Source: CAZPBN01 sp964584935 (lineage in GTDB: Bacteria; Acidobacteriota; Aminicenantia; Aminicenantales; Aminicenantaceae). Taken from it: 64,000 bases of DNA. The stretch covers positions 1 to 64,000 of the forward strand of contig CAZPBN010000011.1 of NCBI GenBank assembly GCA_964584935.1, given 5' to 3'. Made by a program: the position numbers and the translations under genes. Each line of letters starts with the position of its first letter. Within the stretch, counting starts at the first letter, position 1. Below, one piece after another: positions 17,936 through 25,998 of this stretch. Under the pieces are notes generated by a model. It was not told where the DNA came from. It saw only the letters and a list, made by a program, of their open reading frames with translations, and made no database searches.

Positions 17936-20095
17936 TTACTGGTCGCCATCCAGCTTAATCTTCCACATTCCTCGGCCCTGAGTGAAAGCAAACAGAGTCT
18001 TTTGGTCGGTTTGAATACGCAGGTCAATGACCGCACAAGTGGGGAGGCTTGTTCCGAAATGATTCCAGTGCTTTCCGTTATCAAAGGATCGATAAACTCC
18101 GCTGTCTGTTCCAATATAAATTCCTTTGGGTTGAACCGTGGTATCTATGATGATCGTGTTGACAGGAATATCCGGAAGATTGCCGTCGATGCTTTCCCAG
18201 GAGTTTCCCCCGTCCTTGGTTTTCAGAACCTGGTCGACACCAAAATATCCTATGCATAAATACGCTTCCCTGTGGTTTCGGGGATGTACAGCAAAGGATC
18301 TTTGTATCCGGGGCCAACCCGGAATATTGGTTTTGGAAAGAGTCCAGGATTTGCCTCCATCATGGGTGACTTGAATATTTCCATCATTTGTTCCCACATA
18401 GATTGTTTCAGGGTGTGAGGGAGCCATTGCCAGGGCTTGAATAGCACCAGAACCAGTGGTTAGGTCGCCGCTTACAGTGAACCACCGGAACCCATTGTTA
18501 ATGCTTTCATAAAGGTGCTGGGTTCCGTAGATCATACGGTTGGGATTCAGAGGATCAAACTCAAAAGGGGGGGTAAAGCAGTTGCGGTCATTCTGGTTGA
18601 TTCCTTTTCCAGAGTAATGGAAAGTCAAACCGCCGTCTGTAGAGTGGAAAAGATTGGCTGTGCCTTGAAATTCAACAAAAATCATGTCCGGATAGGAAAA
18701 TTTAATGCCTGTGCATCCACCGTCTCCCACGAATATTTGAATCCAGTCATCTATTTTGGGACCAATGCGCTTTAAAGTTCCATTATCCTGGGTGCCGGCA
18801 TAGGTGATGTAAGAATGGGAAGGGTGGAGGGAGGCTCCCGCATAAAACTGAACGGTGCCCAGTCCTTTGTTGAGTGCTGTCCAGTTGTTGCCCATATCAT
18901 CAGAACGGTAAACTCCACCGTCGTTTCCGCTTAAAAGCCGTCCTTTGGCATCCCATTCAAGAGCGTGAAAATCGACATGTTGATTTTTACGGACATCTAG
19001 CCATGTCTCACCACCATCTGTTGTTTTCCAGAGAGATATTCCTCCAGTGAAAACAACATCGGGATCATCAGGACTGACTGTGATTGTGTTGAGATACCAT
19101 CCGTAGGTGGCATGAATGCTACCCGGATATTTAAATGACCAGGTGATACCTCCGTCCTCAGACTTATAAATGCCTTTTGTCTCAGCTTCACCGCCGGTGG
19201 GAGATGACGCCTCTATAATGCAGGCATAGATGCATTGAGATTCTCTAGGAGATATTCCTAAAGAGATTCTTCCTATATCTGACGATGGCAAACCTCCTCT
19301 CAACTTTATCCATGAATTTCCGCCGTTTGTGGTTTTATATATTCCATTGTTTTTGTGACCGAAAACATGTCCGATAGCAGCATATAAAACAAGAGGATTG
19401 GAAGGATTCATGGCTAAATCTGTAGATGACAGATCAGTGGGGAGACCGTTTGTTAGTTGATTCCAGGTGACTCCCCCGTCTGTGGATTTGAAAACACCCA
19501 GGGGGCCGTCTGCCAGGGGATGTCCTTTTGCGGCGGCTTTTGAGAATTTGAATGAAGGAAGGCCTCCGGCATGGGTTGCGGATGCATAAAGGATCTGGGG
19601 ATTATGAAAGTCTATAAGGATCCTGGAAATACATCTTCCACTGAAATGGTCTTTGCCTAGAACTTTCCATGTGTTTCCCCCATCTGTTGATTTGAAAATT
19701 CCCAGCCCGTAACGGGAGTGATTGGCAAAATTTGCTTCACCTGATCCGGCATAGATGATTTGTTCATTTTTTGGATCAAGAGCGAGTGCTCCCATTGAGG
19801 TTGTGGGAAGATGATCGGTTAAAGGTGTCCACAACATCCCTCCATCCACAGATTTCCAGACTCCGCCGTCTGCACCAGCAGCGTAATAAAGGTCAGGATT
19901 GGTGAGGCTAACAGCAAGAGCAGATACCCGCCCTGTGTTTCCATTGCTGCCAATGGGAGCTGGACCCAATTCTATCCATTCCTCAGCCCAGGTTGCGGTG
20001 AAACAAAAAATGCAAAAGAAAATCAGAAATGATACTTGGAACAAAAATCTTCTCAGGGATGATGTTCTCTCAATCATAGATAAAATTTTATTCAT
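17936..20095 (-). CDS. Secreted Asp-box (BNR/VPS10-like) beta-propeller protein
   Basis: This protein of about 719 residues has a signal sequence ending near FCFTATWAEEW. At least twelve Asp-box motifs of the type S/T-x-D-G-G-x-x-W follow (for example KSVDGGMLW, KSTDGGNTW, KTTDGGETW, KTKDGGNSW), spaced about 45-65 residues apart. This predicts one or two sortilin-like beta-propellers outside the cytoplasm. Sialidase catalytic residues (RIP/FRIP arginine) were not seen, so glycosidase activity should not be assumed. The start is taken at ATG 20095; the further upstream ATG would put a polar leader before the signal peptide. It follows the SGNH hydrolase gene by 32 bases on the same strand. Confidence 0.8.
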   Translation of the reverse strand: MNKILSMIERTSSLRRFLFQVSFLIFFCIFCFTATWAEEWIELGPAPIGSNGNTGRVSALAVSLTNPDLYYAAGADGGVWKSVDGGMLWTPLTDHLPTTSMGALALDPKNEQIIYAGSGEANFANHSRYGLGIFKSTDGGNTWKVLGKDHFSGRCISRILIDFHNPQILYASATHAGGLPSFKFSKAAAKGHPLADGPLGVFKSTDGGVTWNQLTNGLPTDLSSTDLAMNPSNPLVLYAAIGHVFGHKNNGIYKTTNGGNSWIKLRGGLPSSDIGRISLGISPRESQCIYACIIEASSPTGGEAETKGIYKSEDGGITWSFKYPGSIHATYGWYLNTITVSPDDPDVVFTGGISLWKTTDGGETWLDVRKNQHVDFHALEWDAKGRLLSGNDGGVYRSDDMGNNWTALNKGLGTVQFYAGASLHPSHSYITYAGTQDNGTLKRIGPKIDDWIQIFVGDGGCTGIKFSYPDMIFVEFQGTANLFHSTDGGLTFHYSGKGINQNDRNCFTPPFEFDPLNPNRMIYGTQHLYESINNGFRWFTVSGDLTTGSGAIQALAMAPSHPETIYVGTNDGNIQVTHDGGKSWTLSKTNIPGWPRIQRSFAVHPRNHREAYLCIGYFGVDQVLKTKDGGNSWESIDGNLPDIPVNTIIIDTTVQPKGIYIGTDSGVYRSFDNGKHWNHFGTSLPTCAVIDLRIQTDQKTLFAFTQGRGMWKIKLDGDQ

Positions 20096-20127
20096 GCCTT
20101 TTTCATTATAGAAAAAAGATTTTTGCT

Positions 20128-20811
20128 CTACAGATTGATGAATTTTTCTATGGCTGATTTCCATAACAAATATCCTGCTCCTGTAAGATGAAGCCCTTCA
20201 TTTGTGTATTCCGGATTGAGTTTGTTTTCTTTGGTGGCGAACAAAGAAAACAGGTCAATGTAAGTTATTCCCTGGGCTCTGGCATATTTTTGAAGAGCAT
20301 TGTTGATGAGGATGATTTCAGTGGTTTTATTTGTGTGATTTTTAAACTGTCCGAAGTCACTGTTTACGGGCAGGATGCTTTCAATATAAATTTGAGTTTC
20401 TGGCGAGTTTTTATTGATTGTTTTAATGATTCTTTTGATATTATTTGTTGTGTATTCTATTGATTTTCCGTCCGCCAGGTCGTTGATACCGATCATGAGA
20501 AATATTTTTAAAGGATTTGACTCTGTGATTTCGTCAAGCCTGTCCAGAATCCCATCTGTTGTATCCCCACTTATTCCCCTGTTCTTTATTCTTAAATCCT
20601 GCAATAATTCAGTCCAGTTGCAGCCATCTGTAATGCTGTCTCCCAAAAATACAATCTCATTTTTTGTGTTGGGAAGACGTTTGAAAAGACTTGCCTTCTG
20701 CTCCCAGTAGGGATAATGCTCATTTTCAAGTTTGCTTTCCGGCTGAGCACAAGAGCTAGATGTGAAAAGTATCAATATAAAGTATATAACCAAATATTGA
20801 GCTTTTTTCAT
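20128..20811 (-). CDS. SGNH/GDSL-family hydrolase lipoprotein
   Basis: This 227-residue protein carries a lipoprotein signal, the lipobox ending TSSSC with the acylated cysteine at residue 21. The SGNH blocks follow: block I VFLGDSITDG (nucleophile Ser59), block II glycine in RGISGDTT, block III GINDL, and block V EGLHLTGAGY with the catalytic histidine. The usual block-V aspartate is replaced by E (NEGLHL). Such enzymes remove acetyl or acyl groups from carbohydrates or lipids. As an envelope lipoprotein, and in front of the Asp-box protein gene, it probably acts on an extracellular or surface glycan. AGAGGAG precedes the ATG. Confidence 0.88.
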   Translation of the reverse strand: MKKAQYLVIYFILILFTSSSCAQPESKLENEHYPYWEQKASLFKRLPNTKNEIVFLGDSITDGCNWTELLQDLRIKNRGISGDTTDGILDRLDEITESNPLKIFLMIGINDLADGKSIEYTTNNIKRIIKTINKNSPETQIYIESILPVNSDFGQFKNHTNKTTEIILINNALQKYARAQGITYIDLFSLFATKENKLNPEYTNEGLHLTGAGYLLWKSAIEKFINL

Positions 20812-21130
20812 ATTTTTCTCCTCTGTTTTTTTATCGCATACGCATGCATGCAGCTATAGACACTTCTCCATTTAATTTAAATAATTGAAAAAACAAAGTC
20901 AAACATAACTTACAAGTGAAGCTTTTTCTCAATTTGTTAATTTATTTCGGCACTTTAGAAAGATGTGATAGGCAAAGGGACTCTAAAACAATCGGATTTT
21001 GCCCCGCAGTTAAGGATCCATTGTCCCAGTTCCAGTTTCTGATTTCAAATTGCTGTTCACTAACTTAGGCAATATGATATTAATTACTACTTTATTTGTT
21101 GTCAAATCGCGAACAAGACATGATCCATGA
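20812..21130. other. Intergenic region, nothing identified
   Basis: The 319 bases between cysM and the SGNH hydrolase gene contain the GCATGCATGC palindrome near 20840 and the hydrolase ribosome site. No gene or terminator is evident. Confidence 0.4.
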
Positions 21131-22042
21131 TCATGGAGGGCATTTTCCACAAAATGATCTGAATAATAAAGTGCTTAAATAACGTTCACCTCTATCAGGT
21201 AATATTACTACAATAATTCCATGGTTTATTTCTTTTGAAATGCGCATCGCTCCGGCCACGGCTGCTCCGCTTGACATGCCGGCAAAGATGCCTTCAAGCA
21301 AAGCCAGTTTTCTTGTGGTTTCAAATGCCTCATCATCATCAACCATTATTTTTTTATCGAGTATTTTTGGATCATAAATTTCAGGAATCATGGATTCACT
21401 CATATTTTTGAGTCCTTGAATTGAATGGCCTTCTTGGGGTTCGATCCCAATAATTTTTATATTTTTATTTTTTTGTTTGAGATAGCTGGAAGCTCCCATG
21501 ATAGTTCCGGTTGTCCCGATGCCTGCAACAAATATATCAATGTTCCCTTTTGTTTGCTTAAATATTTCTGGACCTGTGGTTTCATAGTGTGCGAGGCAAT
21601 TATTATTATTTCCGAATTGATTGGGAATATAATATTTATTTGGATTCTCTTGCCGCAGTTGATTCGCTTTTTCTATAGCTCCGTCAGTTCCTTTTTCAGA
21701 TGGGGTTAGTTCAACTTCTGCACCCATTGCTTTGAGTATATGGAGTCTCTCACTGGAAACACATTCGGGCATTAGTAATTTGACTTTGTATGCTTTGGCA
21801 GCTCCTATCATTGCCAAGGCAATTCCTGTGTTTCCAGATGTGGCTTCGAGTATTATTTTATTCCTGGTGAGTTCTCCTGAAGATTCGGCGGCTTTTATCA
21901 TATAATGGGCAGGGCGGTCTTTTATTGAACCTCCTGGATTGACTCCTTCCAGTTTTCCATATATTTTGACACCGGGGTTACCGGAGTTGATATTTGACAT
22001 CTCTACGATAGGTGTGTTTCCGATTGAAGATAAAATATTCAT
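21131..22042 (-). CDS. cysM: Cysteine synthase B
   Basis: This 303-residue PLP enzyme makes L-cysteine from O-acetylserine and sulfide or thiosulfate. GGSIKDRPA holds the PLP lysine, EATSGNTGIALAM binds the substrate carboxylate and GIGTTGTIMG binds PLP phosphate. The order KVKLLMPE, GIFAGMSSGAAVAGA and DRGERYLSTLLF matches CysM rather than CysK. The C-terminus ends with SFCGKCPP, a CxxC tail that could bind metal or form a disulfide. AAGGAG precedes the ATG. No cysE or sulfate gene is adjacent, so it is a single-gene unit here. Confidence 0.93.
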   Translation of the reverse strand: MNILSSIGNTPIVEMSNINSGNPGVKIYGKLEGVNPGGSIKDRPAHYMIKAAESSGELTRNKIILEATSGNTGIALAMIGAAKAYKVKLLMPECVSSERLHILKAMGAEVELTPSEKGTDGAIEKANQLRQENPNKYYIPNQFGNNNNCLAHYETTGPEIFKQTKGNIDIFVAGIGTTGTIMGASSYLKQKNKNIKIIGIEPQEGHSIQGLKNMSESMIPEIYDPKILDKKIMVDDDEAFETTRKLALLEGIFAGMSSGAAVAGAMRISKEINHGIIVVILPDRGERYLSTLLFRSFCGKCPP

Positions 22043-22657
22043 TTCTTTTTTACTCCTTTTGGTTATTTGATAATAGAAAAGAGAAATATTGAGTGTTAGA
22101 AATGGATAGTATAGGGGATTATATTAATGGGGCGGAGACAACCGCCCGACAGCAGATACAAAAACAGGATTCAAATTTATATGGCAATAAAGTAAATCCT
22201 GATTTGATTTTCATAGAAGGATTTTATCATAAAAAAGTTTATTATAGCAATAGAAAATAAGCTGATTCGCAATCTTTTTTCTTTACTCCATACCTTTTTC
22301 TATTAATTATGTGATATCAATCCAATCATTATTTGCTTTCATGAATGATGTTTTTTGAAGCACTTGAAAAAATGCTTATTTTTTTTAAAAATATAATCAA
22401 TCAATCTATTTAAAAAGGTCTATACATGAGAGACCATAAAAATGAACTTTTTGAGAGATGAGCGGTTGGTATTAGAAAGGGAAAAATCTATTCAAATTCC
22501 CCGTGTCCCCCGGAGAGGGAGGGGCAAAAAAGGTCTAGAGGAACTGATCCAGGCATATCTGGTTCTAAGTTTTCTCCGAATGATATTTTAATGAAGAGAT
22601 CGGCAAGGGATAAAAAAAGCGGATAGAAAAATCCAGAATACGAAATAAGGAGGGAGC
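22043..22657. other. Intergenic region with a GC hairpin
   Basis: In these 615 bases I see only a 6-bp GC stem (22130-22135/22142-22147) and the ribosome site (GGAGG) of the lipoprotein gene at the right end. A 49-codon open frame at 22442-22591 has no support. Confidence 0.4.
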
Positions 22658-23908
22658 ATGAAAAAGGTTCTTTTTATAGCAATAACAATAATTTTTTTTG
22701 GATTGCAGGCATGCGATTCTGGTGAGGCAGGTAACAATAATGGGGAGGGTAAAATACCGGAAGAGCTTCTACAGCCTTCTCATTTTCAATATCGCGGAGC
22801 GTTTCGTTTACCAAGGCAGGAAGGCAGTTCTTATATAAAGAGCTGGGCATATGGCGGTTGGGCTATGTGTTATTATCCATTAGGTGATCCATATGGAACC
22901 GGTGATGGATATCCGGGATCAATCTTTGGAACAGGCCATGCTTGGGAGCATCAGATTTCTGAGATATCGATCCCGGTTCCTGTTATATCTTCATCAAAAA
23001 ATACGAATGATTTGAACAGGGCAGTTACCTTACAGTCTTTTAAGGATATATATCAGGTTAGTGATTTGGAAATCCCCAGAACAGGAATGGAATATCTGCC
23101 AAAGCAGGGAGACCAAACAAGCGACAAGCTTTATTTTTGCTGGGGAGAACACTTTCAGGATGAAGACGATTTAACTCACGGTTGGTGCGAGTTGAATCTA
23201 GCTTTTCCTCAAATAAAAAAAGCCTGGTATATTGATTATCCTCATAATGAATACAACACAAATGATTATATTTTTGAGATCCTTGAGGCTTGGGCATCGG
23301 AATACACTCCCGGTAAATTACTGGCTACAGGAAGATTTCGGGACGGCGGATGGTCAGGCCAGGGACCTGCATTATTTGCTTTTGGCCCTTGGAATCAGGA
23401 GAATCCTCCTTCCCATGGGGCCAGCCTGGATTATGTCACCCTGCTGTGTTACACATCGACCCTGGACTATGATCAGGTTCAGCACACCATGGAAAATTAT
23501 CATCATTCTGATGAATGGGCTGGAGGAGCTTGGCTGACAGCGGGGAATCGATCGGCGGTTGTTTTTGTGGGGACCAAGGGGGTTGGAGACTGCTGGTACG
23601 GGGATCAAGACGGGCCTTGCCTGGATTGTGATGGTGAGAGGGGATGGTGGTCAACAGGATTTGAAGGACGATTTATTTTTTATGACCCGGCTGATTTCGC
23701 TGCTGTGGCTTATGGAACAAAAGAACCGTGGGAACCCCAGCCTTATGCTTTCTTGAATGTTGATGAATATCTTTTTGGGATTGAATCCACTCAGCAGAAA
23801 TACCATCTTGGAGCTGCCTGTTTTGACAGAGAAAGGGGCTTCTTCTATGTGTTTGAACCCAGAGCTGACGGAGAACAGCCTTTGATTCACGTATGGAAAA
23901 TTGAATAA
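22658..23908 (+). CDS. Hypothetical lipoprotein
   Basis: This 416-residue protein has a lipoprotein signal peptide ending in FGLQAC (cysteine at residue 19), so it should be anchored in the cell envelope. The mature part is rich in aromatic residues and glycine, with motifs such as GHAWEHQISEISIP, FCWGEHFQDED and GDCWYGDQDGPCLDCDGERGWWS. The last contains a cluster of three cysteines that could form disulfides or bind metal. Probably a beta-propeller-like extracellular domain. I know of similar conserved hypothetical proteins but no function. GGAGG precedes the ATG. It abuts a DUF5916-like pseudogene fragment on the other strand. Confidence 0.75.
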   Translation: MKKVLFIAITIIFFGLQACDSGEAGNNNGEGKIPEELLQPSHFQYRGAFRLPRQEGSSYIKSWAYGGWAMCYYPLGDPYGTGDGYPGSIFGTGHAWEHQISEISIPVPVISSSKNTNDLNRAVTLQSFKDIYQVSDLEIPRTGMEYLPKQGDQTSDKLYFCWGEHFQDEDDLTHGWCELNLAFPQIKKAWYIDYPHNEYNTNDYIFEILEAWASEYTPGKLLATGRFRDGGWSGQGPALFAFGPWNQENPPSHGASLDYVTLLCYTSTLDYDQVQHTMENYHHSDEWAGGAWLTAGNRSAVVFVGTKGVGDCWYGDQDGPCLDCDGERGWWSTGFEGRFIFYDPADFAAVAYGTKEPWEPQPYAFLNVDEYLFGIESTQQKYHLGAACFDRERGFFYVFEPRADGEQPLIHVWKIE

Positions 23909-24296
23909 CCATTAATAATAAAATCACTTCCAGTTTGGAATGGGTTCCCCGCTTCTTGAGGGCTGAATTGAGCCTGTCCCACTGTGTAGGGGAGAAATTC
24001 AATGTGTCTGCCGGGATTGATATTTTTTATTCCATTGAGCTCCACAAAACGGGAGACATAAGCAATATCTTCTTTGGGGATTCAGGCAAAAACATTTCGT
24101 TCATTTTTTCTTAAAAATAAGGGAACCATTCTGAGATCAAACGATTTGAATAATTTGCGGTTCATTTCAAAAAAAGTATTTTCTTTATGATCAAATTATG
24201 TGTATAGTTTTATTTTCAAACCATGGACGAAAAGACAGCCGTTGATGAAGGCAACATGAAAAAAAGCGAAACGGTTACCATAAATAGAGTGTCGGA
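23909..24296. other. Intergenic region with a decayed gene fragment
   Basis: These 388 bases contain no intact gene; the left half holds the DUF5916-like remnant on the minus strand. Confidence 0.5.
23917..24081 (-). pseudogene. Fragment of a DUF5916-type outer-membrane protein
   Basis: The minus strand reads, without a start codon, IPKEDIAYVSRFVELNGI, then KNINPGRHIEFLPYTVG, QAQFSPQEAGNPFQTGSDF. The IEFLPYTVG...NPFQTGSDF pattern is typical of the DUF5916 membrane proteins. A TGA at 24084-24082 interrupts the frame upstream, and downstream the similarity stops at the end of the lipoprotein gene. Only about 55 codons remain of a normally large protein, so this is a deletion remnant. Family assignment is from memory of the motif. 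Confidence 0.6.
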
Positions 24297-25085
24297 ATGA
24301 TATTGTCTAAGATAATCTTATTGGGTATTTTGCAGGGATTGACTGAATTTTTTCCTGTAAGCAGCTCAGGACATCTAGTTCTGCTTCAGAATATACTCGG
24401 AGTATCCGAACCCCAGCTTTTGATCGATGTGATGGTTCATTTTGGAACACTGATATCTCTGGTTGTGTTTTTTCGGAAAGATATCATAATCCTCATTCGA
24501 ACGTTCATCTGCTTTGTGATAAGGCCCAAGCAAACAGCTTTGGATCCAAAATTGAGGACAGTTTTCGGGATAATTCTCGCTTCTGTTCCTACTTTTTTAA
24601 TGGGTTATTTTCTCAGTGATTTTTTTGAATCTCTTTTTGCTTCCCTCAGGGCTGTCGGAGTTGCCCTTCTTATTACAGGATTTTTCCTTCTTCTGACAAA
24701 AAAGGCTCAGGAGAAAAAGAACAAGAATTTTTTTCATTATTTGATTATCGGAGTTCTTCAAGGGACTGCCATTGTTCCCGGATTCTCCAGGTCAGGATTA
24801 ACCATAGGAGGAGCCTTGTTGCTGGGATGGAACAGAAATGAAGCCTCCCGGTTTTCTTTCTTGCTTTCCATTCCTGCGATCATGGGAGCCACTCTATTCC
24901 AATTAACGAAAATTGACCTTGTTTCCCACTCATGGTTCAATATTATTGTGGGGGTTATTTTAGCAGCTGTCACCGGTTATTTGGCTTTGAGATTTGTTGT
25001 ATCCATAGTGAATAAGGGAAAATTTTATGTTTTTTCATTCTATTGTTTTCTAATAGGAATCATAGCCCTTCTCATTTCTCTTTAA
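24297..25085 (+). CDS. uppP: Undecaprenyl-diphosphatase
   Basis: This 262-residue inner-membrane enzyme (BacA) recycles undecaprenyl diphosphate to the monophosphate carrier used for peptidoglycan and surface glycans. Motif 1 is GILQGLTEFFPVSSSGHL (catalytic E and H region), motif 2 is GVLQGTAIVPGFSRSGLTIGGALLLG (PGxSRSG). The expected eight or so hydrophobic helices are present. Length is normal. There is no clear ribosome site at the ATG. It fits with the many glycosyltransferase genes of the window that need this carrier. Confidence 0.95.
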   Translation: MILSKIILLGILQGLTEFFPVSSSGHLVLLQNILGVSEPQLLIDVMVHFGTLISLVVFFRKDIIILIRTFICFVIRPKQTALDPKLRTVFGIILASVPTFLMGYFLSDFFESLFASLRAVGVALLITGFFLLLTKKAQEKKNKNFFHYLIIGVLQGTAIVPGFSRSGLTIGGALLLGWNRNEASRFSFLLSIPAIMGATLFQLTKIDLVSHSWFNIIVGVILAAVTGYLALRFVVSIVNKGKFYVFSFYCFLIGIIALLISL

Positions 25086-25195
25086 TGTCAATTGGGGAAT
25101 TTTTTTTATCTCATAATCCCATGGAGATCCTGCGAAATTTTTCCTTTTAATGGAATCCTGAATGATGAATGAGTCTATTTTTTAAGAAAAAGGGC

Positions 25196-25224
25196 TTGAC
25201 TTGGAGGAGTTATTTTGATATTTT
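25196..25224 (+). promoter_or_regulatory. Promoter of the TetR-icmF unit
   Basis: TTGACT (25196-25201) and TATTTT (25219-25224) have a 17-base spacer. The predicted start near 25231 lies inside the adjacent operator. Confidence 0.6.
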
Positions 25225-25225
25225 G

Positions 25226-25243
25226 ATTGAGCGCTCGCTCAAT
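25226..25243. promoter_or_regulatory. 18-bp perfect operator palindrome ATTGAGCGCTCGCTCAAT
   Basis: The two 8-base arms surround a 2-base centre. It begins one base after the -10 hexamer and covers the predicted transcription start, an ideal place for repression. The TetR-family gene starts about 30 bases downstream, so autoregulation is likely, with icmF as the second target. Confidence 0.75.
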
Positions 25244-25272
25244 ATAGTAATAATGATCGGAAATATGTGCTT

Positions 25273-25917
25273 ATGAATCAAAATTTGCGTGACACAAAAG
25301 AAATTCCTACCCAGATAAAAAACCAAACTCTTGTGGACCAAAGAAGGAGACAGATTGTTGATGCCTCTGTCCGTCTCTTTATTGACAAAGGTTTTTACAA
25401 AACTACCACAAGAGAAATAGCCAATGCAGCTGGAATTTCTATAGGTTTGCTGTATGAATATGTTGAAACCAAAGAGGATGTGTTGTACCTTGTTTGTCAA
25501 GCGATTCACCTTGAAGTTGAGGAAGGAGTTAACCAGGCAATGAGGATCGCAACAGGCGGCCGGGATGTTCTTGCAGAAATGATCCGAAGATATTTTCTGG
25601 TTTGCCACCGGATGAGCGATCATATTCTGCTTATTTATCAAGAAACCAGAACCCTTCCTTCCCACTGGCGGGAAAAAGTGCTTGAGAAAGAAGTTAAAAT
25701 CACCAATGTCTTTGTTGATGTGTTGTCGAATCTGGTTGCCAATGGCGAGCTTCCGAAAATGAATAAAAAGACAATAAACTTAATTGCTCATAATATTTCT
25801 GTTTTAGGACATATGTGGACTTTCAGAAGATGGTTTTTATCCCACAGTTATAGTATTGAAGATTATACTAAACTTCAGATTGACTTTATTTTAGGAAAAG
25901 CGACCGGAAAAAAATGA
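25273..25917 (+). CDS. TetR/AcrR-family transcriptional regulator
   Basis: This protein of about 214 residues has an N-terminal TetR helix-turn-helix (RRRQIVDASVRLFIDKGF...TTTREIANAAGISIGLLYEYVETKEDVLY, residues ~24-72) and a helical ligand-binding C-terminal half. An alternative GTG start at 25267 would add two residues. A perfect 18-bp palindrome overlaps its predicted transcription start. The gene lies 81 bases upstream of icmF on the same strand, so by analogy with other acyl-CoA-responsive TetR proteins it may sense a branched-chain acyl-CoA. That ligand is an inference. Confidence 0.9.
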   Translation: MNQNLRDTKEIPTQIKNQTLVDQRRRQIVDASVRLFIDKGFYKTTTREIANAAGISIGLLYEYVETKEDVLYLVCQAIHLEVEEGVNQAMRIATGGRDVLAEMIRRYFLVCHRMSDHILLIYQETRTLPSHWREKVLEKEVKITNVFVDVLSNLVANGELPKMNKKTINLIAHNISVLGHMWTFRRWFLSHSYSIEDYTKLQIDFILGKATGKK

Positions 25918-25998
25918 TGGTTGAAGAAAATATCTGCCTGATTCAGACGAATGAACACGATATCATGAACTATATGAGCATAACAAACAGGGGGAATC

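Noticed and set aside
22043..22130. SAM riboswitch or T-box before cysM
   Set aside because: The cysM leader shows only a normal AAGGAG site and no structured aptamer pattern.
22442..22591. 49-codon ORF in the cysM-lipoprotein gap
   Set aside because: No ribosome site, Arg- and Gly-rich composition typical of chance frames, and no recognisable motif.
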